Part shown: positions 8,546 to 17,755 of the stretch, in pieces
Position numbering within the stretch: position 1 is the first letter of the stretch
How the letters are laid out: each line of letters begins with the position of its first letter
From: Giesbergeria sp.
GTDB lineage: Bacteria; Pseudomonadota; Gammaproteobacteria; Burkholderiales; Burkholderiaceae_C
Reading direction: 5' to 3'
Length of the DNA stretch: 40,856 bases
Assembly (NCBI GenBank): GCA_023150295.1
Contig: JAKLLE010000030.1
Location: 1 to 40,856, forward strand
Program-made: the position numbers and the translations under genes
The notes under the pieces: generated by a model
What the model was told of the DNA's origin: nothing
The model's database searches: none
The model's input: the letters and a program-made list of their open reading frames with translations, nothing else

Positions 8546-11274
8546 TGCGCGTGCTGGTCGTGGACGATCGGGAAGACAACCGCTACCTGCTGTGCCAGTT
8601 GCTGCGTGGTCATGGCTACGCGGTGCAAGAGGCAGACCAAGGCGCGCAGGCCCTGGAGCTGGCGCGTGCGCAGCCCCCTGACCTGGTGGTCAGCGACCTG
8701 CTGATGCCTGTGATGGACGGCTATACCCTGCTGCGCCATTGGAAGGCCGATGAAACGCTGTGCCAGGTTCCTTTCATTGTCTACACCGCCACCTACACCG
8801 AACCCAAGGACGAACAACTCGCACTGGACATGGGGGCCGATGCTTTCGTCGTCAAACCCGCAGAACCGGATGTTTTCATGCTGCGCGTGCAGGCCGTCAT
8901 GGACGCTGCGCGCCAGCGCCAGTTGGCACCGCGTGCGCCCACGCTGCCCGAGTCGGACATGCTCAGCATGTACAACGCCGTGCTCGTGCGCAAGCTGGAG
9001 CAGCGCAGCCTGGAGCTGGAGCAGCGCCTGTGCGAGCTGGACGCCGCGCATCAGCGCATCGTGCGGCTCAACCACCTGTATGCCGCACTGAGCGACACCA
9101 ACCAGGCCATCGTGCACTGCAGCGACCGTGACACGCTGTTCAACGCGCTGTGCCGCATTGCCGTAGAGCGTGGCGGCCTGCGCATGGCCTGGGTCGGTCT
9201 GGTGGACGAGACCACCGGTGAGGTGAAGCCCGTGGCGCGCTGTGGCGAAGAACCGGCCTGGCTGGGTCGCTTGGCGCCGCTGAGGATGCGGGGGGTATCG
9301 CGCACGCTGGCGGAGTGGTCGCTGGCACGCGGGGAGCCCTATGTCTGCAACGACCTGCTGGCCGACCCGGCGCTGGCGCCGCTGTACGAGGACTACCGCC
9401 ACCACGGTTTTGCGGCGGGTGCCTGCCACCCGTTGCGCATCGACGGGCGCATTGTCGGCAGCCTGGCGCTGTATGCCGCCGAGCGGGATTTTTTCGATCA
9501 CGAACTGAACCACCTGGTGCAGGAGATGGTCACTGATGTGTGCTTTGCCCTGAGCAACTTCGACAAGGAAGCGGGGCGAAGAGCTGCAGAGGAGGCCAAC
9601 CGGCTCAGCAGCAGCGCAGTGCAGGCATCGGCCAACGGGATCATGCTGCTGTCACGCAAGGCGGGTGCCTTGGTGCTGGAGTATGTGAATCCGGCGTTCG
9701 AACGCATCACCGGCTACAGCGCGTCTGAAGTGCTGGGCCTTGGGCCTGAGTTTCTGCTGCCAAGTGATGAGGCCCAGCCGGGCGTGCCTGAACTCTCGGC
9801 CGCAATCCGCGAACGGGGCGAGGCCCAGGTGGTACTGTGCAATCACCGCAAGGACGGCACCTTGTTCTGGTGCGACCTTTCCCTGGCGCCGGTGCGCGAC
9901 GGTACCGGGCAGGTGACGCATTTCGTGGGCATCCTCAACGACATCACCGACCGCAAACGCTACGAAGAGCAGCTGGAGCGCCAGAACAACCTTGACGAGC
10001 TCACCGGCCTGGCCAACCGCAACCGGCTCAAGGAGCGTACCGACCTGGCCGTGGCGCTGGCGCACAAGCAGCATGGCAATGTGGCCTTGCTGTACCTGGA
10101 TCTGGACAACTTCAAGCGCATCAATGACAGCCTGGGCCACGCCAGTGGCGACGCATTGCTGCGTGCCGTCGCCGGGCGTATTGCCGCGCAACTGCGCGAT
10201 TGCGACACGGCCGCGCGCATGGGGGGCGATGATTTCGTCATCGTGCTGCCCGACCTGGCCGACGCCCAGCAAGCCGCCATGGTGGCCCACCGCATCCTGC
10301 AAGACATTGCCCGGCCGCTGCAACTGCAGGAGCACGAGCTGACGCTCTCGGCCAGCATCGGTCTCAGCCTGTTTCCGCAGGACGGTGCCAACTACGACAC
10401 CTTGCTGCGCAATGCCGACGCCGCCATGTACCGCGCCAAGGAGTCGGGGCGCAACACCTTGTGCTTTTACACCGCTGACCTCAATACCCAGGCACTGCAG
10501 AAGCTGGAACTCGAAGCCCGCCTGCGCCGTGCGCTGGAGCGAGGCGAGCTGCGCCTGCACTACCAGCCGCTGATGCATCTGACCACCCAGGCAGTCAACG
10601 ATGTGGAGGCGCTGGTGCGCTGGCAGACGCAGGACGGCAAGCTGGTGTCACCGTCAGAGTTCATCCCATTGGCCGAAGAAACGGGGCTTATTGTTCCCAT
10701 CGGGCAATGGGTTCTGGAGACCGCCTGCCAGCAGGTGCGCCAGTGGCAGGCCCAAGGGCTGGAACTGCGCGTGGCGGTCAACCTGTCGGCGCGCCAGTTC
10801 CAGGACGAGGGATTGGTCGATAGCGTGCGCCAGGCGCTGCGCCAGGCAGGCCTGGGGGGGCGCCAGCTCAAACTGGAAATCACGGAGAGCGTGGTTATGC
10901 ACAACGCCGAGCGGGCAAGCCAAACCCTGGCAGAGCTCAAGGCGCTGGGCGTGGGTGTGGCGGTGGATGACTTCGGCACCGGGTATTCCTCACTGGCCTA
11001 CCTGCGGCGCTTTCCGATCGACCAGCTCAAGATCGACCGCTCGTTTGTACAGGACGCGACGGTGCACCCTGACAGTGCAGCCATCGTGCACAGCATCATC
11101 GGGCTGGCGCGCAACCTTCGCATGCAGACGGTGGCCGAAGGGGTGGAAACGGAGGAGCAGCGCGCGTTTTTGCAGGCTGCCGGTTGTGATCTGATGCAGG
11201 GCTACCTGTTCAGCAGGCCCTTGCCCGCGCAGGAGCTTTACGGCAAGCTCATGCAGTCCCGGCAGGGCTTGTGA
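8545..11274 (+). CDS. REC-GAF-PAS-GGDEF-EAL cyclic-di-GMP protein
   Basis: This 909-residue response regulator has c-di-GMP output. The receiver is at 1-120 with phospho-acceptor D51 (VVSDLLMP), GAF at about 170-330, PAS at about 345-470, GGDEF at about 480-640 and EAL at about 655-900. The cyclase signature GGDDF (560-564) is intact and has an RxxD inhibitory-site motif (RDCD) five residues before it. The phosphodiesterase signature EAL (688-690) and DDFGTGYSS are also intact, so both activities are possible. GGAGG lies upstream of the ATG. Net direction cannot be predicted. Phosphorylation by the adjacent kinase is inference from the operon. The 3' end overlaps the convergent hoxW gene by 26 nt. 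Confidence 0.9.
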   Translation: MRVLVVDDREDNRYLLCQLLRGHGYAVQEADQGAQALELARAQPPDLVVSDLLMPVMDGYTLLRHWKADETLCQVPFIVYTATYTEPKDEQLALDMGADAFVVKPAEPDVFMLRVQAVMDAARQRQLAPRAPTLPESDMLSMYNAVLVRKLEQRSLELEQRLCELDAAHQRIVRLNHLYAALSDTNQAIVHCSDRDTLFNALCRIAVERGGLRMAWVGLVDETTGEVKPVARCGEEPAWLGRLAPLRMRGVSRTLAEWSLARGEPYVCNDLLADPALAPLYEDYRHHGFAAGACHPLRIDGRIVGSLALYAAERDFFDHELNHLVQEMVTDVCFALSNFDKEAGRRAAEEANRLSSSAVQASANGIMLLSRKAGALVLEYVNPAFERITGYSASEVLGLGPEFLLPSDEAQPGVPELSAAIRERGEAQVVLCNHRKDGTLFWCDLSLAPVRDGTGQVTHFVGILNDITDRKRYEEQLERQNNLDELTGLANRNRLKERTDLAVALAHKQHGNVALLYLDLDNFKRINDSLGHASGDALLRAVAGRIAAQLRDCDTAARMGGDDFVIVLPDLADAQQAAMVAHRILQDIARPLQLQEHELTLSASIGLSLFPQDGANYDTLLRNADAAMYRAKESGRNTLCFYTADLNTQALQKLELEARLRRALERGELRLHYQPLMHLTTQAVNDVEALVRWQTQDGKLVSPSEFIPLAEETGLIVPIGQWVLETACQQVRQWQAQGLELRVAVNLSARQFQDEGLVDSVRQALRQAGLGGRQLKLEITESVVMHNAERASQTLAELKALGVGVAVDDFGTGYSSLAYLRRFPIDQLKIDRSFVQDATVHPDSAAIVHSIIGLARNLRMQTVAEGVETEEQRAFLQAAGCDLMQGYLFSRPLPAQELYGKLMQSRQGL

Positions 11275-11752
11275 GCGCTGCGCATCCTGCGCACGCCAGC
11301 TGCTCGCTCACCCACGCCTGCGCCAGACGGTGTGCTTGATCCAGGTGTTGCTGGGCCTGGAGACTCAGGCCTTCGCCCAGGCCAAAGGCTGCGCCTTCGA
11401 TGGCCAGCATCCATGCCGGTGGAGCGGTGCCCTGCAGCGCCAGCGCCAGGCCCAGCAGGGTGCGTGCGTCCAGCGCGTGGCTGGCAGGCGCCGGGCGCTC
11501 TGGACAGGGCTGCAGGCTGGACAGCTGCGCGCCCTGCACTACGCCGGGCCGTGCGGCATCGACCAGCAGCACGGCGCTGCGGCCCTGCAGGTCCAGTGTG
11601 TGCTCCACCTGGAGCTGAAAATCGCACAGCAATTCCACCTGGCCGCCCGCGTCCCATCCGTCGGCTTGCAGGCGCTCCAGCAGCAGGGGGCCGAGGGCGT
11701 CGTCCCCCCGGCTGGGGTTGCCTACCGCCAAGACGAGCAGCGGTGCGCTCAT
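11249..11752 (-). CDS. hoxW: Hydrogenase maturation protease (HoxW type)
   Basis: This 167-residue protein of the HycI/HyaD/HoxW endopeptidase family starts [18 protein letters not shown], the typical N-terminal metal-binding and recognition segment. Later conserved stretches are [13 protein letters not shown] and [10 protein letters not shown]. These proteases trim the C-terminal tail of the large hydrogenase subunit after nickel insertion. The ATG overlaps the hoxH stop (ATGA), and the ORF extension upstream to 12028 lies inside hoxH, so the start at 11752 is firm. Its substrate is most likely the HoxH next door. Confidence 0.88.
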   Translation of the reverse strand: MSAPLLVLAVGNPSRGDDALGPLLLERLQADGWDAGGQVELLCDFQLQVEHTLDLQGRSAVLLVDAARPGVVQGAQLSSLQPCPERPAPASHALDARTLLGLALALQGTAPPAWMLAIEGAAFGLGEGLSLQAQQHLDQAHRLAQAWVSEQLACAGCAALTSPAGTA

Positions 11753-13248
11753 GTGCGGCTGTCTTTGCGTTCGATGCGTCCATCGCCATGGCGCAGAACG
11801 CTGTCGCGCACCTGGCCTGCAGCGTCCACCAGCTGCACCTGCAGCGGCATGCTGCCCAGGGCATGCGTGGCGCAGCTCAGGCAGGGGTCGTAGGCACGCA
11901 CGGCCACTTCCATGCGATTGAGCAGGCCCTCGGTGATGCTGCGGCCATCGAAGTATTCCTGAGCCACCGCGCGCACCGAGGCGTTCATGGCATGGTTGTT
12001 GTGCGTGGTGCTGACGATCAGGTTGCACCAGCGGATCAGGTCGTCGTCACCGATCTCGTAATGGTGAATCAGCGTTCCGCGCGGCGCTTCGATCACGCCC
12101 ACACCGGGGCGGTGTGTGGGCCTTTCGGCGGGCAGTGGAGCGGTGAGCGGGCCGCCCAGCAAAGCCTCGTCCTGCAGCAGCTCGGCGATCACCTCCATGG
12201 CGTGCAGCATCTCGATCATGCGTGCCCAGTGGTAGGCCAGCGTGCCCTGCACCGGCCCGTGTGCGACAAAGCGCTGGCGCTGTGCCTCGGCGCGCGGGCT
12301 GGGGATGTGGCTGCAGTTGTTCACCCGCGCCAGCGGACCCACGCGGTACCAACCGGCCTCGCGCCCTTGGGCGCGCAGGTAGGGGAACTTCATGTAGGTC
12401 CAGGGCTCGACGGCTTCTTCGATCAGATCCAGGTAGTTGTGCACTGGCACGCCATCGTGCAGCAGCGTGCCCTGGGCGTCGCGCACGCGCAGGGGGCCGT
12501 CATACAGCTCCATTGCGCCTCCTGGCCCCACCAACGACATCCAGCCCGAACGGATGGCGCCAAAGTGCCCGTACAGCCCGGGCGCTTGGGCGTGCAACGT
12601 GGCCGCCAGCTCCACGGCCTGCTCGCACCAATCCAGCATCTGCGGCACCTGTGCGGTCAGTGCATCGCGCTCCTCGCGCGTGGGTTGGCGGTTCACGCCA
12701 CCAGGCACCGAACCGGTGCCGTGCACGCGCTTGCCGCTGGTCAAACGGATCACCTCCTGACCAAATTTGCGCAGCAACACGCCCTGGCGCGCAATGTCGG
12801 GGTGCGCTGCGGCCACGCCCAGGATGTTGCGCTGCGTGGCCTCGCTGTCAAAGCCCAGTAGCAGGTCGGGCGAGGACAGGTGGAAGAAATGCAGCGCATG
12901 GGACTGCATGACCTGTCCGTAGTGCATGAGCCGACGCACCACCTCGGCCGTGCGCGGAACGCTGTGGATGCCCAGGGCTTGGTCCAGCGCCTTGCTGGCG
13001 GCCAGATGGTGCGACACGGGGCAGATGCCGCACAGGCGCTGCACCATCACCGGCACTTCCCAGTAGGGGCGCCCCACGATGAACGCCTCGAAGCCGCGGA
13101 ACTCCACGATGTGCAGTCGTGCCTGCTCCACACGGCCTTGGGCGTCCAGCAGCAGTGTGATCTTGCCGTGCCCTTCCACGCGCGAAACGGGATCGATCAC
13201 CACGCGGCGCGGTGCAGTGCTGGGGGTGGGTGGGGTGGTTGCGGACAT
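11749..13248 (-). CDS. hoxH: NAD-reducing [NiFe] hydrogenase large subunit
   Basis: This 499-residue catalytic subunit has the [NiFe] ligand cysteines in the N-terminal motif RLCGICPVSH (C73, C76) and the C-terminal motif DPCLSCATH (C456, C459). About 37 residues follow the last histidine and would be removed by the maturation protease. The sequence and gene order place it with bidirectional NAD-linked hydrogenases (group 3d) rather than membrane uptake enzymes. The ATG overlaps the hoxY stop (TGATG). No hyp genes for Ni-Fe(CN)2CO assembly are present, so they must be elsewhere in the genome. Confidence 0.93.
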   Translation of the reverse strand: MSATTPPTPSTAPRRVVIDPVSRVEGHGKITLLLDAQGRVEQARLHIVEFRGFEAFIVGRPYWEVPVMVQRLCGICPVSHHLAASKALDQALGIHSVPRTAEVVRRLMHYGQVMQSHALHFFHLSSPDLLLGFDSEATQRNILGVAAAHPDIARQGVLLRKFGQEVIRLTSGKRVHGTGSVPGGVNRQPTREERDALTAQVPQMLDWCEQAVELAATLHAQAPGLYGHFGAIRSGWMSLVGPGGAMELYDGPLRVRDAQGTLLHDGVPVHNYLDLIEEAVEPWTYMKFPYLRAQGREAGWYRVGPLARVNNCSHIPSPRAEAQRQRFVAHGPVQGTLAYHWARMIEMLHAMEVIAELLQDEALLGGPLTAPLPAERPTHRPGVGVIEAPRGTLIHHYEIGDDDLIRWCNLIVSTTHNNHAMNASVRAVAQEYFDGRSITEGLLNRMEVAVRAYDPCLSCATHALGSMPLQVQLVDAAGQVRDSVLRHGDGRIERKDSRT

Positions 13249-13823
13249 CAGTCGTAGCGGATCAATGCGGAGTCGGCCTGCGGTCTGTGGCCTTGCACCA
13301 CGGCGTGCAGGAAATCCCAGATCAACTCGGCGCTGGGTGGGCAGCCGGGCAGAAAGTGATCGATGTGCACCACTTCGTGCAGCGGGTGCACGCGTGCCAG
13401 CGGCAGGGGCAGCTCGGGGTCGTTGGGAATGGCGCTGCCGGGCGCCAGGCCGGGTCGGTTGTTTGCGTACACCTCGGTCATCAGCGTTCCTACGTCCAAC
13501 CCGTTGCGCAGCGCAGGCAGGCCGCCGTTGATGGCGCAGGCCCCCACGGCCACCAGCAGCGTGCACTGGGCGCGGAAGGCGCGCAGCACCTCCACGTTCT
13601 CGGCGTTGCACAGGCCGCCTTCGATCAGGCCCACGTCGCAGGGGCCGCAGCGCTTGATGTCGGTGAGCGGCGATCGGTCCAACTGCACATGGCCCGCCAG
13701 GGTGAACAGGCGCTCGTCGATGTCCAGCAGCGACATGTGGCAACCAAAGCACCCGGCCAGCGACACGGTGGCCACACGCAGCGGGCGGCCTGCAGGGGAT
13801 GGGGAGGGCTCAGGTGGGACCAT
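13248..13823 (-). CDS. hoxY: NAD-reducing [NiFe] hydrogenase small subunit
   Basis: This 191-residue protein is the short HoxY type, which carries only the proximal [4Fe-4S] cluster. Candidate ligands are C25 and C28 (CFGCHMS), C96 (VGACAINGG) and C161 (PGCPP). No Tat signal precedes the domain, matching a cytoplasmic enzyme. The ATG at 13823 lies 14 nt inside hoxU. The ORF reaches 14048 but that part is in the shadow of hoxU. It pairs with HoxH as the hydrogen-activating half of the complex. Confidence 0.92.
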   Translation of the reverse strand: MVPPEPSPSPAGRPLRVATVSLAGCFGCHMSLLDIDERLFTLAGHVQLDRSPLTDIKRCGPCDVGLIEGGLCNAENVEVLRAFRAQCTLLVAVGACAINGGLPALRNGLDVGTLMTEVYANNRPGLAPGSAIPNDPELPLPLARVHPLHEVVHIDHFLPGCPPSAELIWDFLHAVVQGHRPQADSALIRYD

Positions 13824-14520
13824 GGTCGGCGTCCTGGGGCAAGGGCGGTGGCGGTGTGGTGTCGCAGTTGCGCTGGCCAATGGGGATGGCAAAGCCGCGC
13901 CGCTTGGGCAGCAGCGCGCCCACCGGGCAGATGTGGGCAGCGTGGTCGTCTGCCTGCAGCGCACTAGCGCCCAGGCGACCGTCGGGGGCGTTGACCAGCA
14001 GTTGCGTGTGCGCGCCGTAGCCGCCGATGGCGAACACGTCCTTGCCATCGAGCTCGCGGCTGGCGCGCAGGCACAGTTTGCACAGGATGCAGCGGTTGTG
14101 GTCCAGCCACAGGTCGGGGTGGCTGGCGTCCACCGGGCGCTGGGGCATCAGCAAGTCGTGGCGCATGTCGGCCATGCCCAGGGCGTAGGCGGTGGATTGC
14201 AGCTCGCAGTTGCCGCTTTTTTCGCAGCCGGGGCAGTAGTGGTTGCCCTCGACAAACAGCATTTGTGTGAGCTGGCGTCGCAGGGTGGTGAGCTCGGGCG
14301 TGTGGTTGTGCACCTCCAGTCCCTCGCTGGCGCGCGTGGAGCAGGCGGCGGTCATGCGCCCATCGACCTGCACCGTGCACAGGCGGCAGGCGCCGCTGGG
14401 CGCCAGTTGCGGGTGCCAGCACAGGTGTGGCACCTGGTGGCCTGCGCGGGTGGCGGCGGCCATGAGCGTGTCGCCGTCTTCAAACGGCACGGGGGCTCCG
14501 TCCAGGAAAAACTGCTTCAT
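13810..14520 (-). CDS. hoxU: NAD-reducing hydrogenase electron-transfer subunit HoxU
   Basis: This 236-residue protein is homologous to the N-terminal part of complex I NuoG. It has an N-terminal plant-type [2Fe-2S] domain (C34, C45, C48, C60), a His-Cys3 [4Fe-4S] site (H94, C96, C99, C105 in HYCPGCEKSGNCE) and a further [4Fe-4S] site (C144, C147, C150, C198). It wires electrons between HoxY and the flavin in HoxF. Its start overlaps the hoxF stop (ATGA), and its last 14 nt overlap hoxY. Confidence 0.92.
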   Translation of the reverse strand: MKQFFLDGAPVPFEDGDTLMAAATRAGHQVPHLCWHPQLAPSGACRLCTVQVDGRMTAACSTRASEGLEVHNHTPELTTLRRQLTQMLFVEGNHYCPGCEKSGNCELQSTAYALGMADMRHDLLMPQRPVDASHPDLWLDHNRCILCKLCLRASRELDGKDVFAIGGYGAHTQLLVNAPDGRLGASALQADDHAAHICPVGALLPKRRGFAIPIGQRNCDTTPPPPLPQDADHGPT

Positions 14521-16322
14521 TCCAGCGTATCCAAATGGGCTTGTGCGTCATTGCGGCCCGTGGCGCGGCGTGCGGGGGCGAGTTCGGCGTCCAGGTCGAA
14601 ACCGGGCACCAGGTGGGCCTGCGGGCTGCGCGTGGCAAAGGCGGGGCCAAAGCGCTGCAGTGTGTCGCGCAGCGTATGGGTGGCCGTGGCGCCCAGACCG
14701 CAGTGGGTGGTGCCGTGCATCAGTTGTTCCAGCGCATGCAGCTCCTGCAGGTCCCATGGGGAACCGTGGCCCAGGGCGAGCTTGTCCATGCGGCGCAGAA
14801 CCAGTTGCGTGCCCACGCGGCAGGGGGTGCAAAAGCCGCAGCTCTCATGGGCAAAAAACTGGGCAAAGTGGTGCGCCACCTCAAACATATCGCGCTGTGC
14901 GCCAAACACCATGAAGGCGCCCGCTGTCGGCACATCTTCAAAGCCCAGCCGGCGCTTGAACTCGGGCGCGGCCAGGCAGGTGCCCGAGGGGCCGCCCACC
15001 TGCACCGCCTGCGGCTCATGTGCCCCGCAGTCGTGCAGCACCTGCGCCACGCTCACGCCCAGCGGGTATTCGTACACGCCGGGCCGGGCGCAGTCGCCGC
15101 TCACCGAGTGGAGCTTGGTGCCCGTGCTCTGGGCGGTGCCACGGCCCTTCCACCAGGCGCTGCCCTGCAGGGCGATGTGTGCAGCGGCGCAAAAGGTCTC
15201 CACGTTGTTCACGCAGGTGGGCTGGCCCAGGTAACCCTGTTCCACCGGAAATGGCGGACGGATGCGCGGGGTGCCGCGCTTGCCTTCGAGCGACTCGATC
15301 AGCGCGCTTTCCTCGCCGCACACGTAGGCACCGCCCCCGACATGGATGTCGATGTCGAAGTCAAAGCCCTCGATGCCCAGGATGCGCGGACCCAGCAGAC
15401 CATATTTGCGGCGGCGCGCCAGCACGGCCCGCAGCGAAGGCAGCAGGTAGCGGTATTCGCCGCGCAGGTACAGAAATCCCGTACGCGCTCCCAGCACGCG
15501 GGCGGCCACGGTCATGCCTTCAAACACGGTATCGGCCTGGCGGCTGAGCAGCACGCGGTCCTTGAAGGTGCCGGGCTCGCCCTCGTCGGCGTTGCACACC
15601 ACCACGCGGGTGTGGCCGGGGGCGAGCGGTGCATCGCGGCAGGCCTGCCATTTGCGCGCCGTGGGAAAGCCCGCACCGCCCCGCCCGCGCAGGTTGGATG
15701 CGGCCAGCTCGTCCAGGGTGGCCTGCGCGCCGCGCCCCAGCACGGCACGCAGGGCGCTGCCTTCCATCACCGGGCTGCCCAGCAAAACGTCGGCGCGGCG
15801 GACGCGGTCTTCCACCTGCATCCACTCTTCGGGCCAGGCGTTGGGGGGGGCTTGGGCCAAGATGCGTTGGGCCAGTTCTTGAACGCGGGCGCCGTCCATG
15901 CGGGTGAGCACCTGCTGCTGGTTCAGCAGCAGCGCCGGGCCCTGGTCGCCCAGGCCGGTGCAGGAGGTGTAGCCCACGCTGGCCAGGGCGTCTGGCGCAG
16001 CGGGGGCGCCCGCCTGCACGCCCAGGGCGCTGCACAGTTGCTTGGCCAGGGTGCGGCTGCCCTGCATGCGGTCGGTGGTGTTGTCGCTCCACAGCAGGTG
16101 GTAGCGGCCCACGGGTTGTAAGTGGAAGAAACGGTAAAAGCTGGCCACCCCGCGCACGGTGGCGCTGCCCAGGCCCACGCCCTGGGCCACCTGCTCCAGC
16201 ACGGGTGTGGGCAGCCAGTGTGTGTGTTCCTGCACTTCGCGCAGGATCTGCACCAGCCGGTGGGCCTGGCCTGCGTGCCTGTGCAGCACCTGGGCCACGG
16301 TGTCTTGCATCGATCGATCCAT
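14517..16322 (-). CDS. hoxF: NAD-reducing hydrogenase diaphorase subunit HoxF
   Basis: This 601-residue protein is a NuoE-NuoF fusion that oxidises or reduces NAD. The FMN and NAD sites are clear: GRGGAGFPTARKW (about 213), NADEGEPGTFKDR (about 244) and GAYVCGEESALIESLEG. The [4Fe-4S] ligands are C495, C498, C501 (ESCGFCTPC) and C541. The N-terminal NuoE-like domain (1 to about 150) keeps only one of the usual cluster cysteines (C121). The first pair is absent (WSDNTTDRM, about 78-86), so its [2Fe-2S] cluster is doubtful. The ORF opens upstream with a TTG at 16370, but ATG at 16322, preceded by AAGG, fits the family's length better; ATG at 16310 is an alternative. It is the first gene of the hox operon. 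Confidence 0.9.
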   Translation of the reverse strand: MDRSMQDTVAQVLHRHAGQAHRLVQILREVQEHTHWLPTPVLEQVAQGVGLGSATVRGVASFYRFFHLQPVGRYHLLWSDNTTDRMQGSRTLAKQLCSALGVQAGAPAAPDALASVGYTSCTGLGDQGPALLLNQQQVLTRMDGARVQELAQRILAQAPPNAWPEEWMQVEDRVRRADVLLGSPVMEGSALRAVLGRGAQATLDELAASNLRGRGGAGFPTARKWQACRDAPLAPGHTRVVVCNADEGEPGTFKDRVLLSRQADTVFEGMTVAARVLGARTGFLYLRGEYRYLLPSLRAVLARRRKYGLLGPRILGIEGFDFDIDIHVGGGAYVCGEESALIESLEGKRGTPRIRPPFPVEQGYLGQPTCVNNVETFCAAAHIALQGSAWWKGRGTAQSTGTKLHSVSGDCARPGVYEYPLGVSVAQVLHDCGAHEPQAVQVGGPSGTCLAAPEFKRRLGFEDVPTAGAFMVFGAQRDMFEVAHHFAQFFAHESCGFCTPCRVGTQLVLRRMDKLALGHGSPWDLQELHALEQLMHGTTHCGLGATATHTLRDTLQRFGPAFATRSPQAHLVPGFDLDAELAPARRATGRNDAQAHLDTLE

Positions 16323-16465
16323 GGGGCCTTTGCGTGGGACTCTGCTGGAAACGGGGGTCGCCTGCGCCAATGCACGGCAGGCGTGCCTGCGCAGTTCCAG
16401 TGTAGCGCCCGGCCCTGCCTGCGGCTTCGCACGGATGGCGCCTTGCCTTATCCTCGGGGCACTTT
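16323..16465. promoter_or_regulatory. Divergent intergenic region between hoxF and rlmL
   Basis: This 143-bp gap must hold the hox promoter (minus) and the rlmL promoter (plus). An inverted repeat GCAGGC-GT-GCCTGC lies at 16377-16390. On the minus strand TACACT is a possible -10 box. I searched for the -24/-12 pattern of sigma-54 promoters, used by some hydrogenase operons, and found none that is convincing. Confidence 0.35.
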
Positions 16466-17755
16466 ATGAATGCACTGCAAATTTTTCTGCCCTGCGCCGC
16501 TGGCGTCGAGGGTTTTCTGGCCGACGAGGCACACCGCGCCACCGGCCTGGCGGGCAACGACCTGCTCACCGGGCGCGGCGGCGTGTTGCTGCGCGCTTCC
16601 TGGCGCGATGCGCTGCTGCTCAATCTACACAGCCGCCTGGCCCAGCGCGTGCTGGTGCAACTGGCGCTTCGGCCCTACCGCAGCGAAAACGACCTGTACG
16701 AACTGGCCAGCAGCGTGGCCTGGGAAATCTGGTTCACCCCGCGCCAGAGCTTCAAGGTCGAGGTCACGGCCCAGCACAGTCCGCTCAAGAGCCTGAACTT
16801 CGCCGCCCTGCGCGTGAAGGACGCGGTGGCTGACCGCTTCCGCGCCAAAAGCGGCGTGCGCCCCGACGTCAACACCCAGTGGCCCGATGTGCGTATCCAC
16901 CTGCACCTGACCACCGACGAAGCCACGGTCTATATCGACACCTCGGGCGAGCCGCTGTTCAAGCGCGGCTGGCGCGAGGACAAGGGCGATGCGCCGCTCA
17001 AGGAAACACTGGCTGCCGCCATGATCGCTGCCAGCGGCTGGGACCCGCATGGCGAGGACCCCGTGCCGCTGTACGACCCCTGCTGTGGCAGCGGCACGGT
17101 GGTCATCGAGGCGGCGCAAATCGCCTGCCGCATTGCGCCTGGCCTGCGTCGGCGCTTTGCCTTCGAAAAGCTCCTGCCCTACCAGGCCCATGTCTGGAAT
17201 GCTATAAAAAATGAAGCTACCAGCGCAATACAGGCAAGCCCTGTAAGCATATTTGGCAGTGATGTTTCGCACCGTATGGTCGATTTTGCCCAGCGCAACG
17301 CCGAGCGCGCCGGTGTGGCCCAGGCCGTGCAACTGCGCGGCGGCGACGCGCTGCAGCGCATGCCGCCTTGCGACTCCCCGGGCCTGATGCTGCTGAACCC
17401 CCCCTATGGCGAGCGCATTGCCGCCGCCGGTACCGCGGGGCAAAACGCCAGCGAGCGCGCCACCCTGCGCGCCCAGGGCGCCGCCCAGGGCCGCGAGACG
17501 GCCCACACCGACGACGGCGGCGAGTTCTTCAGCCAATTGGCCGCGCACTGGAAGAAGCATTACACCGGCTGGTCGGCCTGGATGCTCACGCCCGACCTCA
17601 AGCTGCCCGGCAAGATGCGCCTGAAAGAGTCGCGCCGCGTACCGCTGTGGAACGGCCCCATCGAATGCCGCTTGTTCCGCTTCGACCTGGTGCGAGGCTC
17701 GGCGCGCGCGCGGCCCCAGGGCAGCGCAGCGGAGCCCAGCGATGGCGGCACCTGA
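16466..17755 (+). CDS. rlmL: RlmL-type 23S rRNA (guanine-N2) methyltransferase
   Basis: This 429-residue protein begins with a THUMP-type RNA-binding region (about 1-155) and continues with a Rossmann methyltransferase domain: motif I region DPCCGSGTVVIEAA (about 208) and catalytic motif IV NPPYGER (about 311). It matches the N-terminal half of E. coli RlmL (m2G2445) and lacks the fused RlmK half. Two insertions stand out. One is a copy of the dispersed palindrome, coding for NAIKNEATSAIQASPVS between motif I and the next strand. The other is a polar low-complexity loop of about 35 residues straight after motif IV. The exact rRNA target is by homology only. Confidence 0.83.
   Translation: MNALQIFLPCAAGVEGFLADEAHRATGLAGNDLLTGRGGVLLRASWRDALLLNLHSRLAQRVLVQLALRPYRSENDLYELASSVAWEIWFTPRQSFKVEVTAQHSPLKSLNFAALRVKDAVADRFRAKSGVRPDVNTQWPDVRIHLHLTTDEATVYIDTSGEPLFKRGWREDKGDAPLKETLAAAMIAASGWDPHGEDPVPLYDPCCGSGTVVIEAAQIACRIAPGLRRRFAFEKLLPYQAHVWNAIKNEATSAIQASPVSIFGSDVSHRMVDFAQRNAERAGVAQAVQLRGGDALQRMPPCDSPGLMLLNPPYGERIAAAGTAGQNASERATLRAQGAAQGRETAHTDDGGEFFSQLAAHWKKHYTGWSAWMLTPDLKLPGKMRLKESRRVPLWNGPIECRLFRFDLVRGSARARPQGSAAEPSDGGT
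17200..17258 (+). repeat. Dispersed palindromic element, copy A (inside rlmL)
   Basis: The segment runs GCTATAAAAAATGAAGC, then ACCAGCGC, a spacer and AAGCCCTGT, then a TTTGGC end. It is visibly richer in A/T than the surrounding gene and matches copies at 20611, 23474, 31213 and 37850. It is read in frame and adds about 18 residues to RlmL. Confidence 0.6.

Noticed and set aside
11332-12861. Plus-strand frame of 509 codons opposite hoxW/hoxH
   Set aside because: It lies antisense to HoxH, which has all its [NiFe] motifs. The product is low-complexity and unrecognisable.
16323-16465. Sigma-54 promoter for the hox operon
   Set aside because: No GG-N10-GC element at plausible spacing was found on the minus strand.
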